A stretch of 64,000 bases of DNA from Enterobacter_D sp963521185 (GTDB lineage: Bacteria > Pseudomonadota > Gammaproteobacteria > Enterobacterales > Enterobacteriaceae). Below the pieces are notes generated by a model that saw only the letters and a program-made list of their open reading frames with translations, searched no databases and was not told the origin of the DNA. Both the position numbers and the translations under genes were made by a program. The stretch lies in the NCBI GenBank assembly GCA_963521185.1, contig CAUQTV010000006.1, positions 248,001 through 312,000 of the forward strand, read 5' to 3'. Below, piece by piece: positions 24,172-32,711 of the stretch; positions within the stretch are counted from its first letter, which is position 1, and each line of letters starts with the position of its first letter.

Positions 24172-25605
24172 ATGAAAAAGCTGACATTACCGAAAGACTT
24201 TTTATGGGGCGGCGCGGTGGCGGCGCATCAGGTTGAAGGCGGCTGGAACAAAGGCGGCAAAGGCCCGAGCATCTGTGACGTGCTGACCGGCGGCGCGCAT
24301 GGCGTTCCGCGTGAGATCACCTCCGAAGTCGTGCCGGGCAAATACTACCCGAACCACGAAGCGATCGAGTTTTACGACCACTACAAAGAAGACATCAAGC
24401 TGTTTGCGGAAATGGGCTTCAAATGCTTCCGCACCTCCATCGCCTGGACACGTATCTTCCCGAAAGGCGACGAAACCCAGCCGAACGAAGAAGGTCTCAA
24501 GTTCTACGACGACATGTTCGATGAGCTGCTCAAATACAACATTGAGCCGGTGATCACCCTGTCTCACTTCGAAATGCCACTGCACCTGGTGCAGGAGTAC
24601 GGCGGCTGGACTAACCGTAAAGTGGTGGATTTCTTTGTGCGTTTTTCCGAAGTGGTCTTCGAACGCTACAAAAACAAGGTCAAATACTGGATGACCTTCA
24701 ACGAGATCAACAACCAGCGTAACTGGCGTGCGCCGCTGTTTGGCTACTGCTGTTCTGGCGTGGTGTACACCGAGCATGAAAACCCGGAAGAGACCATGTA
24801 TCAGGTGCTGCACCACCAGTTCGTGGCAAGCGCGATGGCGGTCAAAATCGGTCACCGTATCAACCCGGAAATGAAAATCGGCTGCATGCTGGCGATGGTG
24901 CCGCTGTATCCGTTCTCCTGTAAGCCGGAAGATGTGATGTATGCGCAGGAATCCATGCGTGAGCGCTATGTCTTTACCGACGTGCAGCTGCGTGGCTACT
25001 ACCCGGCCTACGTGCTTAACGAGTGGGAACGCCGTGAATTCAATATCAAAATGGAAGCGGGCGACGAGCAGATCCTGCGCGATGGCGTGTGCGACTATTT
25101 AGGCTTCAGCTACTACATGACCAACGCCGTGAAAGAAGATGGCGGCAGCGGTGATGCGATCTCCGGTTTCCAGGGCAGCGTACCAAACCCGCACGTGAAA
25201 GCGTCCGACTGGGGCTGGCAGATCGATCCGGTTGGCCTGCGCTATGCGCTGTGCGAACTGTATGAGCGCTACCAGAAACCGCTGTTCATCGTCGAGAACG
25301 GCTTCGGTGCTTACGACAAAGTGGAAGAAGACGGCAGCATCAATGACGATTACCGCATCGATTATCTGCGTGCGCACGTGGAAGAAATGGTGAAAGCGGT
25401 AACCTACGATGGTGTTGACCTGATGGGCTATACCCCGTGGGGCTGCATCGACTGCGTCTCCTTTACCACCGGTCAGTACAGCAAGCGCTATGGCTTCATT
25501 TATGTGAACAAGCACGACGACGGCACGGGCGACATGTCCCGCTCCCGTAAGAAGAGCTTTGACTGGTACAAAGGCGTGATTGCCAGCAACGGCGAAACGC
25601 TTTAA
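24172..25605 (+). CDS. bglA: 6-phospho-beta-glucosidase BglA
   Basis: BglA hydrolyses phosphorylated beta-glucosides such as arbutin 6-phosphate delivered by PTS permeases. The 477-residue GH1 enzyme has the N-terminal signature FLWGGAVAAHQVEGGW, the acid/base glutamate in MTFNEINNQ (about residue 180) and the nucleophile in FIVENGFGA (about residue 377). The C-terminal part retains the KRYGFIYVNK loop used for the 6-phosphate group. It is cytoplasmic. No PTS gene is nearby, so substrate uptake is encoded elsewhere. Confidence 0.97.
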   Translation: MKKLTLPKDFLWGGAVAAHQVEGGWNKGGKGPSICDVLTGGAHGVPREITSEVVPGKYYPNHEAIEFYDHYKEDIKLFAEMGFKCFRTSIAWTRIFPKGDETQPNEEGLKFYDDMFDELLKYNIEPVITLSHFEMPLHLVQEYGGWTNRKVVDFFVRFSEVVFERYKNKVKYWMTFNEINNQRNWRAPLFGYCCSGVVYTEHENPEETMYQVLHHQFVASAMAVKIGHRINPEMKIGCMLAMVPLYPFSCKPEDVMYAQESMRERYVFTDVQLRGYYPAYVLNEWERREFNIKMEAGDEQILRDGVCDYLGFSYYMTNAVKEDGGSGDAISGFQGSVPNPHVKASDWGWQIDPVGLRYALCELYERYQKPLFIVENGFGAYDKVEEDGSINDDYRIDYLRAHVEEMVKAVTYDGVDLMGYTPWGCIDCVSFTTGQYSKRYGFIYVNKHDDGTGDMSRSRKKSFDWYKGVIASNGETL

Positions 25606-25610
25606 GGTTT

Positions 25611-25680
25611 TGCCCGGTGGCGCTGCGCTTACCGGGCCTACGATTCAGGTAGGCCGGGTAAGGCGAAGCCGCCACCCGGC
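25611..25680. repeat. REP/BIME palindromic element
   Basis: GCCCGGTGGCGCTGCGCTTA and its inverted partner GGTAAGGCGAAGCCGCC flank CTACGATTCAGGTAG. This is a pair of REP units in opposite orientation between the convergent bglA and ygfF genes, able to form a hairpin and act as a transcript end. Confidence 0.85.
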
Positions 25681-25682
25681 AT

Positions 25683-26426
25683 TTATTTCCCGCCCGCCAG
25701 CTCAATAAAGCTCCCCGTCACATAGGACGCTTTCTCGCTCACCAGCCACGCAATGGCTTCGGCGACCTCTTCCGGTTGTCCGCCGCGCTGCATCGGCAGT
25801 ACCGTTTTCACGCGATCCACACGGCCCGGCTCGCCGCCGTCGGCATGCATGTCGGTATAGATGAACCCAGGACGCACGCCGTTCACGCGGATGCCAAACG
25901 GCGCGACTTCCAGCGACAGCCCGGTCGTTAGCGTATCGACCGCACCTTTTGACGCCGCATAGTCGACGTATTCCCCAGGCGATCCCAGACGCGCCGCCGC
26001 AGACGAAACGTTAACAATCGCCCCGCCCTGCCCGCCGTGTTTGTGCGACATACGCTTTACCGCTTCACGACAGCAAAGAAAATAGCCGGTGACGTTGGTC
26101 GACAGCACGCGGTTGATGCGTTCCGCCGTCAGATTCTCAATAGAGCTTTGCTCAAACAAAATACCCGCGTTGTTGACCAGTGCAGTCAGCGGCTCGCCTT
26201 CACGGTCGATGCTGTCGAACATCGCCAGCACCTGCGCTTCATCGCTAATATCCGCCCGCACGGCAAAGGCTTTGCCCCCCGCGGTGACGATGTCGGTCAC
26301 GGTGTCGGTGGCAGCCTGAATGTTGTGATGATAGTTCACCGCCACGGTGTAGCCTTCGCGGCCCAGTTGTAACGCCGTAGCTCTGCCAATGCCACGGCTT
26401 GCGCCCGTCACCAATGCAATTGCCAT
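25683..26426 (-). CDS. ygfF: SDR-family oxidoreductase YgfF
   Basis: This is a short-chain dehydrogenase of 247 residues with the NAD(P)-binding TGASRGIGRATAL, NNAG, the catalytic serine region IVNVSSAAARLG, and YxxxK as YVDYAASKGA. The substrate is unknown; E. coli YgfF has been reported as a glucose dehydrogenase-like enzyme only by annotation. The ATG at 26426 is chosen because GGAGG lies seven bases upstream; a GTG two codons earlier is the alternative. The gene follows gcvP in order but is separated from it by a REP unit of its own leader, so it is probably transcribed separately. Confidence 0.93.
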   Translation of the reverse strand: MAIALVTGASRGIGRATALQLGREGYTVAVNYHHNIQAATDTVTDIVTAGGKAFAVRADISDEAQVLAMFDSIDREGEPLTALVNNAGILFEQSSIENLTAERINRVLSTNVTGYFLCCREAVKRMSHKHGGQGGAIVNVSSAAARLGSPGEYVDYAASKGAVDTLTTGLSLEVAPFGIRVNGVRPGFIYTDMHADGGEPGRVDRVKTVLPMQRGGQPEEVAEAIAWLVSEKASYVTGSFIELAGGK

Positions 26427-26450
26427 TTTCACACCTCCAGAATGAAAAAA

Positions 26451-26479
26451 GCCGGGTGGCGTTAACGCTTACCCGGCCT
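26451..26479. repeat. Single REP unit
   Basis: GCCGGGTGGCGTTAACGC followed by TTACCCGGCCTG forms one palindromic REP unit between gcvP and ygfF. It lies just after the gcvP stop and probably stabilises the end of the gcv transcript. Confidence 0.75.
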
Positions 26480-26499
26480 GAATTACTACACCCATACTG

Positions 26500-29373
26500 T
26501 TACTGATAGTCGCTCATCGGCACGCACGAGCAGAACAGATTCCGGTCGCCGTACACATCGTCCAGACGCTTCACGGTCGGCCAGTATTTGTTGGCAGGGC
26601 CTGCCGGGAACACCGCCACTTCGCGGCTATACCCGTGGTTCCACTCCAGCACCAGCTCGTTTTGCGTGTGCGGTGCGTTTACCAGCGGGTTATCGGCGAG
26701 CGGCCATTCCCCCTGCTGCACGCGGCCAATTTCAGCGCGAATAGCAAGCATAGCGTCAATAAAGCGATCCAGCTCGACTTTGCTCTCTGATTCCGTCGGT
26801 TCCACCATCAGCGTCCCGGCCACCGGGAAGGACATGGTCGGCGCATGGAAGCCGTAATCAATCAGGCGCTTAGCGATATCCAGCTCGCTGATACCGGTCT
26901 CTTCTTTCAGCGGGCGAATATCGAGAATGCACTCGTGTGCCACGCGTCCGTCGCGTCCGGTGTAGAGCACCGGGAACGCGTCTTTCAGGCGGGTCGCAAT
27001 GTAGTTGGCGTTGAGGATCGCCACCTGGCTGGCCTGTTTCAGCCCTTCCGCGCCCATCATGCGGATGTACATCCAGCTGATCGGCAGAATCGACGCGCTG
27101 CCAAACGGCGCAGCAGAAACCGCGCCCTGACGCGTTAACATGCCTTCGATTTGCACCACGCTGTGGCCTGGTACAAACGGCGCAAGATGCGCTTTCACAC
27201 CGATTGGCCCCATGCCCGGACCGCCACCGCCGTGCGGAATGCAGAAGGTTTTATGCAGGTTGAGGTGCGACACATCCGCGCCGATAAAGCCCGGCGAGGT
27301 GATACCGACCTGCGCGTTCATGTTCGCGCCGTCCAGATAGACCTGACCGCCAAACTGATGCACGATGTCGCACACCTCGCGGATCGTCTCTTCGTAGACG
27401 CCGTGAGTGGACGGGTAAGTCACCATAATGCAGGAGAGATTCTCCCCCGCCTGTTCGGCTTTGGCGCGCAGATCCGTCAGGTCGATGTTGCCGTTTTTAT
27501 CGCAGGCCACTACCACCACCTGCATACCAGCCATCTGCGCCGACGCCGGGTTGGTGCCGTGGGCGGAGCTTGGGATCAGGCAAATGTCACGGTGTGCGTC
27601 GTTACGGCTTTCGTGGTAGTGACGGATCGCCAGCAGGCCCGCATATTCGCCCTGCGCACCCGAGTTCGGCTGCATACAGAGTGCGTCATAACCGGTGAGC
27701 TTCACCAGCCAGTCGGCGAGCTGGTTGATCATCTGATGGTAGCCTTCCGCCTGATCCGCCGGGCAGAACGGGTGCAGTTCGGCAAATTCCGGCCAGGTGA
27801 TCGGGATCATCTCCGCGGCGGCGTTCAGCTTCATGGTGCAGGATCCCAGCGGGATCATCGCCTGATTGAGCGCCAGATCTTTGCGCTCAAGCGAGTGCAT
27901 GTAGCGCATCATTTCGGTTTCGCTGTGATAGCGATTAAACACCGGATGCGTCAGCACGGCGTCATCACGCAGCATGGCGGGCTGGATCGCACGGCTGTCA
28001 TGCGCAACGTCTTTGTCCAGCACGTCGATGTCCAGACCGTGGTCATCGCCGACAATCACGTTCAGTAACGCCAGCACGTCGTCCCGCGTGGTGGTTTCAT
28101 CCAGCGTAATGCCCACGGCATTGATCACATCGCTGCGCAGGTTGATTTCGTGCGCTTCGGCGCGGGCAAGCACGGCGGCTTTATCGGCCACTTCCACACA
28201 TAAGGTGTCGAAGTAATGTGCGTGGCGCAGCTTAACGCCTTTTTGTTGCAGACCGGTCGCCAGAATATCCGCCAGGCGGTGAATACGGCTGGCAATACGT
28301 TTCAGGCCCACCGGACCATGATAGACCGCATACAGGCTGGCAATGTTCGCCAGCAGCACCTGCGAGGTACAGATATTGGAGTTCGCTTTCTCGCGGCGGA
28401 TATGCTGCTCGCGGGTCTGCATCGCCATGCGCAGCGCGGTGTTACCCGCCGCGTCTTTCGACACGCCAATAATACGGCCAGGCATGGAGCGTTTGAATTC
28501 GTCTTTGGCGGCAAAGAAGGCCGCATGCGGACCGCCGTAGCCCATCGGCACGCCGAAGCGCTGCGCGGAACCGAACACGATGTCCGCGCCCTGTTTGCCC
28601 GGTGCGGTTAACAGCACCAGCGCCATAAAATCAGCGGCGACGCTGACGATGATTTTGCGCGCTTTCAGCTCGCTCATCAGGCCGCTGTAATCGTGAACCT
28701 CACCGGTGGTACCAACCTGCTGCAACAGCACGCCAAACACATCCTGATGATCCAGCACTTTGTCGGCGTCATCGACAATCACGTCGAAGCCGAAGGTTTC
28801 AGCGCGGGTGCGCACGACGTCGAGCGTCTGCGGATGAACGTCAGCGGCGACGAAGAAGCGGTTAGCATTTTTCAGTTTGCTGACGCGTTTTGCCATTGCC
28901 ATCGCTTCGGCGGCGGCGGTAGCTTCGTCGAGCAGAGAGGCGGAGGCGATATCCAGCCCGGTCAAATCCAGCGTGACCTGCTGGAAGTTCAGCAGCGCTT
29001 CAAGACGCCCCTGTGACACTTCCGGCTGATACGGCGTATAGGCGGTGTACCAGCCGGGATTTTCCAGCATGTTGCGCAGGATCACCGGCGGCAGCTGCAC
29101 GGCGGTGTAGCCCATGCCAATATAAGACTTAAAGCGCTTGTTGCGTGACGCCATCGCTTTCAGTTCAGCCAGTGCGGCAAATTCTGTGGTCGCATCACCG
29201 ATCTGCGGCGGCTGCGCCAGTTGAATATCTTTCGGCACGATCTGGCCGGTCAGGGCGTTGAGCGATTCCGCGCCCACGGTGTCCAGCATTGCGTGCTGCT
29301 GATGCGCATCCGGCCCGATGTGGCGTTCGATAAACGCGCCGCGATGTTCAAGCTGGCTTAAAGTCTGAGTCAT
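26500..29373 (-). CDS. gcvP: Glycine dehydrogenase (decarboxylating), P protein
   Basis: The P protein uses pyridoxal phosphate to decarboxylate glycine and transfers the aminomethyl group to the lipoyl arm of GcvH. The 957-residue single-chain enzyme has the N-terminal pseudo-catalytic half and the C-terminal half with the PLP lysine in HLNLHKTFCIPHGGGGPG (about residue 708). It is the last gene of gcvT-gcvH-gcvP. A large palindromic repeat sits between gcvH and gcvP, unlike the tight spacing usual for an operon, and could lower downstream expression. Confidence 0.98.
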   Translation of the reverse strand: MTQTLSQLEHRGAFIERHIGPDAHQQHAMLDTVGAESLNALTGQIVPKDIQLAQPPQIGDATTEFAALAELKAMASRNKRFKSYIGMGYTAVQLPPVILRNMLENPGWYTAYTPYQPEVSQGRLEALLNFQQVTLDLTGLDIASASLLDEATAAAEAMAMAKRVSKLKNANRFFVAADVHPQTLDVVRTRAETFGFDVIVDDADKVLDHQDVFGVLLQQVGTTGEVHDYSGLMSELKARKIIVSVAADFMALVLLTAPGKQGADIVFGSAQRFGVPMGYGGPHAAFFAAKDEFKRSMPGRIIGVSKDAAGNTALRMAMQTREQHIRREKANSNICTSQVLLANIASLYAVYHGPVGLKRIASRIHRLADILATGLQQKGVKLRHAHYFDTLCVEVADKAAVLARAEAHEINLRSDVINAVGITLDETTTRDDVLALLNVIVGDDHGLDIDVLDKDVAHDSRAIQPAMLRDDAVLTHPVFNRYHSETEMMRYMHSLERKDLALNQAMIPLGSCTMKLNAAAEMIPITWPEFAELHPFCPADQAEGYHQMINQLADWLVKLTGYDALCMQPNSGAQGEYAGLLAIRHYHESRNDAHRDICLIPSSAHGTNPASAQMAGMQVVVVACDKNGNIDLTDLRAKAEQAGENLSCIMVTYPSTHGVYEETIREVCDIVHQFGGQVYLDGANMNAQVGITSPGFIGADVSHLNLHKTFCIPHGGGGPGMGPIGVKAHLAPFVPGHSVVQIEGMLTRQGAVSAAPFGSASILPISWMYIRMMGAEGLKQASQVAILNANYIATRLKDAFPVLYTGRDGRVAHECILDIRPLKEETGISELDIAKRLIDYGFHAPTMSFPVAGTLMVEPTESESKVELDRFIDAMLAIRAEIGRVQQGEWPLADNPLVNAPHTQNELVLEWNHGYSREVAVFPAGPANKYWPTVKRLDDVYGDRNLFCSCVPMSDYQ

Positions 29374-29410
29374 GAGCGAGGGTTCCTGAAACGTGCAGTG
29401 AATTTAAGTC

Positions 29411-29487
29411 CCCTCTCCCAGTGGGAGAGGGTTAGGGTGAGGGTGCTAATCTTCCCCTCACCCCTGCCCTCTCCCACAGGGAGAGGG
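29411..29487. repeat. Long composite palindrome between gcvH and gcvP
   Basis: CCCTCTCCC-AGT-GGGAGAGGG (29411-29431) and CCCTCTCCC-ACA-GGGAGAGGG (29467-29487) are two small hairpins. Their inner flanks GGGTGAGGG and CCCCTCACCC also pair, so the whole 77 bp can fold into one long stem. Elements with this CCCTCTCCC core are scattered in enterobacterial intergenic regions. Confidence 0.9.
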
Positions 29488-29497
29488 AGATTACCAA

Positions 29498-29887
29498 TTA
29501 TTCGTCTTCTAACAACGCTGCGTAAGCAGTCGCATCCAGCAGGGCGTCAACTTCCGCCTCGTCGCTGGCTTTGATTTTAAAGATCCAGCCGCCGGTGTAC
29601 GGCTCGCTGTTGACCAGCTCCGGTGTATCGCCAAGTGCGTCGTTAACCGCGACAATTTCGCCGCCAATTGGCGCATAAATGTCTGATGCCGCTTTAACGG
29701 ATTCCGCGACCGCGCAGTCGTCACCCGCGCTGACGGTGGTGCCCACGTCAGGCAGATCGACAAACACCATATCGCCAAGCAGTTCCTGTGCGTGTTCGGT
29801 AATGCCCACGGTATAGCTGCCGTCGGCTTCTTTGCGCAGCCATTCGTGTTCTTTGCTGTATTTCAGTTCTGCCGGTACATTGCTCAT
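29498..29887 (-). CDS. gcvH: Glycine cleavage H protein
   Basis: GcvH is a 129-residue lipoyl carrier that shuttles the aminomethyl group from GcvP to GcvT. The lipoylated lysine is Lys65 in AESVKAASD, within the typical biotinyl/lipoyl-like hammerhead fold. The gene lies 62 bp after gcvT, with a REP unit in between. Confidence 0.98.
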   Translation of the reverse strand: MSNVPAELKYSKEHEWLRKEADGSYTVGITEHAQELLGDMVFVDLPDVGTTVSAGDDCAVAESVKAASDIYAPIGGEIVAVNDALGDTPELVNSEPYTGGWIFKIKASDEAEVDALLDATAYAALLEDE

Positions 29888-29915
29888 GAGTATTTCTCCA
29901 AAGGGGAATGTGAAT

Positions 29916-29945
29916 GCCAGGTGACGCTTCGCTTACCCGGCCTAC
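29916..29945. repeat. REP-like unit between gcvT and gcvH
   Basis: GCCAGGTGACGCTTCGCTTA followed by CCCGGCCTAC is an imperfect REP unit in the gcvT-gcvH spacer. Confidence 0.65.
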
Positions 29946-29949
29946 AAAA

Positions 29950-31047
29950 TCAAAGACCTACGGGTTTTCCCGCACGCACAAAAACAGGTTTTGTCACTTT
30001 TACCGGCATTTCACGGTTGCGGATCTGCACAATGGCGGTTTCGCCAATTCCTGCCGGAACGCGGGCCAGCGCAATGCTGTAGCCCAGCGTAGGCGAGAAG
30101 GTGCCGCTGGTGATAATGCCTTCCTGCTGATTGCCGCCCGCGTCGGTGAAACGCACAGGCAGCTCGTTACGTAATACGCCTTTTTCGGTCATGATCAAGC
30201 CGACCAGCTGCTGGGTGCCGCGCTCGCGCTGTAACTCCAGCGCTTCCCGGCCCACAAAATCACGCTCCGCCGGTTCCCATGCGATAGTCCAGCCCATATT
30301 GGCCGCCAGCGGGGAAACGCCTTCGTCCATTTCCTGACCGTAGAGATTCATGCCTGCTTCAAGACGCAGCGTGTCACGTGCGCCAAGACCGCATGGCTTA
30401 ACGCCCGCTTCCACCAGCGCGTGCCAGAACTCCGCCGCACGGTCGTTCGGCATAGCAATCTCGTAGCCCGCTTCACCGGTGTAGCCGGTGGTGGCAATAA
30501 ACAGATCGCCCGCTTCCACGCCAAAGAACGGCTTCATGCCCGCGACGGCGTCGCGCTGCTCGTCGGTGAACAGGGTGGCGGCTTTCTCTTGCGCGTTCGG
30601 GCCCTGCACGGCGATCAGCGACAAATCATCGCGTACGGTGATAGCAATGCCGTAGGGTTCCGCGTGCTGGGTGATCCAGGCGAGATCTTTTTCGCGGGTA
30701 GCGGAGTTGACCACCAGGCGGAAAAAATCTTCGGTAAAGAAGTAGACGATCAGATCGTCAATCACGCCGCCGGAGGCATTGAGCATACCGCTGTAGAGCG
30801 CTTTACCCGGTTTGGTGAGTTTGGCGACGTCGTTTGCCAGCAGATAACGGAGGAATTCGCGGGTCCGGTTGCCTTTCAGATCGACAATGGTCATGTGCGA
30901 CACGTCGAACATACCGGCGTCAGTGCGCACCGCGTGGTGCTCATCAATTTGCGAACCGTAGTGCAGGGGCATCATCCAGCCGTGGAAGTCCACCATGCGA
31001 GCGCCGCAAAGCGTATGTTGTTCAAACAAAGGAGTCTGCTGTGCCAT
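29950..31047 (-). CDS. gcvT: Aminomethyltransferase (glycine cleavage T protein)
   Basis: GcvT releases ammonia from the aminomethyl-lipoyl arm of GcvH and makes 5,10-methylene-tetrahydrofolate. The 365-residue protein begins MAQQTPLFEQHTLCGARMVD and has the folate-binding core with DVSHMTIVDLKG and the conserved EAGMNLYGQEMDE. It is one residue longer than E. coli GcvT at the C terminus. It is the first gene of the operon, downstream of a 451-bp regulatory region. Confidence 0.98.
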   Translation of the reverse strand: MAQQTPLFEQHTLCGARMVDFHGWMMPLHYGSQIDEHHAVRTDAGMFDVSHMTIVDLKGNRTREFLRYLLANDVAKLTKPGKALYSGMLNASGGVIDDLIVYFFTEDFFRLVVNSATREKDLAWITQHAEPYGIAITVRDDLSLIAVQGPNAQEKAATLFTDEQRDAVAGMKPFFGVEAGDLFIATTGYTGEAGYEIAMPNDRAAEFWHALVEAGVKPCGLGARDTLRLEAGMNLYGQEMDEGVSPLAANMGWTIAWEPAERDFVGREALELQRERGTQQLVGLIMTEKGVLRNELPVRFTDAGGNQQEGIITSGTFSPTLGYSIALARVPAGIGETAIVQIRNREMPVKVTKPVFVRAGKPVGL

Positions 31048-31498
31048 TTTTTCCTCATTGACCAGGCGGGGCGGTTAGGGATTTCGCGGCAGTAAAAGCA
31101 CCACGACACCCGGCGTCAGCCTCGTTTTGGATGGCCAACGCAAACGTTACCTTTCGTCTGAACTTATCACCGAAAAGCCCCCTAAACCATAAGTAAAAAG
31201 CGACCATCACATTAGCTTATGACCTAATGACACGATTTTCATTACAGGATAATAAACTGGTTAATCCGGCAATAAGCGGCATCAGAATTGTCACCTCACC
31301 GTAAAACCCGGCTTAAATTGATATTTTTAACTAAAAAGAACGACGATTTCCCGACAACGAAAAATCACCAGATGAGAAAAACTAATCTGAAAAAGGCAGT
31401 GAAATTAGAATATTTCAAATGAGCAGAACCCGCCCTTCCCGTCACCGGGAAGGGAAAGTGTGATGCAGGTCGGAATTTAATGCGGAGGGGAAAAACGC
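31048..31498 (-). promoter_or_regulatory. gcvT control region with GcvA-like CTAAT boxes
   Basis: There is no gene in these 451 bp. CATTAG and CTAATG form an inverted pair at 31210-31229, and another CTAAT lies at 31382-31386. CTAAT is the core that GcvA contacts at several sites upstream of E. coli gcvT, spread over some 270 bp, so the spacing here is plausible. Lrp would be expected to bind this A+T-rich stretch as well. Near the ubiI end, CCCTTCCCG and CGGGAAGGG (about 31433-31454) form a hairpin without a T run, perhaps the end of the ubiI transcript. Confidence 0.55.
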
Positions 31499-32701
31499 TT
31501 ATCGCAACCACTCGGGAAGGGTGTTCAGCCCCATCGCCTGGCGGATCAGCTGTGGCTTAACGCCAGGCAGGGTGTCAGCCAGTTTGAGACCGATATCCCG
31601 CAGCAGCTTTTTCGCCGGATTGCCGCCGGAGAAGAGTTCGCGAAAACCCTGCATACTGGCGAGCATCATTGCCGCGCTGTGCTTGCGGCTGCGCTCGTAG
31701 CGGCGCAGATAGAGATGCTGCCCGATATCTTTGCCTTCGCGATGCAATCGCTTCAGCTCATGGATCAGCTCGGCGGCGTCCATAAAGCCAAGGTTAACGC
31801 CCTGCCCGGCCAGCGGATGAATGGTATGCGCGGCATCCCCCACCAGCGCCAGACGGTGGGCGGCGAACTGACGCGCATAGCGCCCGGTGAGCGGGAACAC
31901 TTCACGCGCGCTTTCCACGCTGCACAGACCAAGGGCGTTATCAAACGCCACACACAGCGCCTGATTGAACGCCTCGTCAGACGCCTGCTGCATCTCTTGC
32001 GCTGCCTGCGGGGTGAGCGACCAGACGATGGAGCACAGATGCGGATCGGAAAGCGGCAAAAACGCCAGAATACCGTCGCCGTGGAACACCTGGCGCGCGA
32101 TGGCGCTGTGCGGCTCGGTGGTGCGAATGGTCGCCACCAGCGCGTGATGACCGTAATCCCAGAAGGTCAGCGGGATGTCGGCTTTCGCGCGCAGCCAGGA
32201 ATTCGCGCCATCGGCACCAATCACCAGACGCGCGGTCATCATGGTGCCGTCCTGCAAGGTCAGAAACGCCTCGTTTTCGCCCCAGGCCACCTGCTGCAAC
32301 TGTGCCGGTGACAACAGCGAAACGTCCGCGCACTGCTGCGCTTTTTGCCACAGCGCCTGATGCACCACGGCGTTTTCGATAATATGACCAAGATGGCTGT
32401 AACCCATGCTCTCGTCGTCAAAGGCGATGCGGCCAAAGCTGTCTTTGTCCCACACTTCCATGCCGTGATAGCAGCTTGCGCGCTGGGCCACAATGGATGA
32501 CCAGACGCCAAGGTGCGTCAGCAGCTTTTCGCTGGCGGCATTAATGGCCGACACGCGAAGCTCGGGCGGCGCGTCTTCCGCCAGCGGTGCGGGCGCATGC
32601 TGTTCCAGCACCGCCACGCGCAATCCGCTGCCCTGTAATCCGCAGGCCACAGCCAGTCCGACCATGCCGCCGCCTACAATTGCCACATCAACACTTTGCA
32701 C
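31499..32701 (-). CDS. ubiI: 2-octaprenylphenol hydroxylase (ubiquinone C5 hydroxylation)
   Basis: UbiI is an FAD monooxygenase that adds the C5 hydroxyl during ubiquinone-8 synthesis. The 400-residue protein has the FAD motif VAIVGGGMVGLAVAC at residues 6-20, the DG motif GADGANSWLR, and GDAAHTIHPLAGQGVNLG near residue 280. It lies ten bases after ubiH in the conserved pepP-ubiH-ubiI operon. Confidence 0.97.
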   Translation of the reverse strand: MQSVDVAIVGGGMVGLAVACGLQGSGLRVAVLEQHAPAPLAEDAPPELRVSAINAASEKLLTHLGVWSSIVAQRASCYHGMEVWDKDSFGRIAFDDESMGYSHLGHIIENAVVHQALWQKAQQCADVSLLSPAQLQQVAWGENEAFLTLQDGTMMTARLVIGADGANSWLRAKADIPLTFWDYGHHALVATIRTTEPHSAIARQVFHGDGILAFLPLSDPHLCSIVWSLTPQAAQEMQQASDEAFNQALCVAFDNALGLCSVESAREVFPLTGRYARQFAAHRLALVGDAAHTIHPLAGQGVNLGFMDAAELIHELKRLHREGKDIGQHLYLRRYERSRKHSAAMMLASMQGFRELFSGGNPAKKLLRDIGLKLADTLPGVKPQLIRQAMGLNTLPEWLR

Positions 32702-32711
32702 AAATGACTCC

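Noticed and set aside
27151..28068. A 305-codon frame antisense to gcvP
   Set aside because: It is a shadow of the high-G+C gcvP coding sequence; the sense strand encodes a complete, conserved enzyme.
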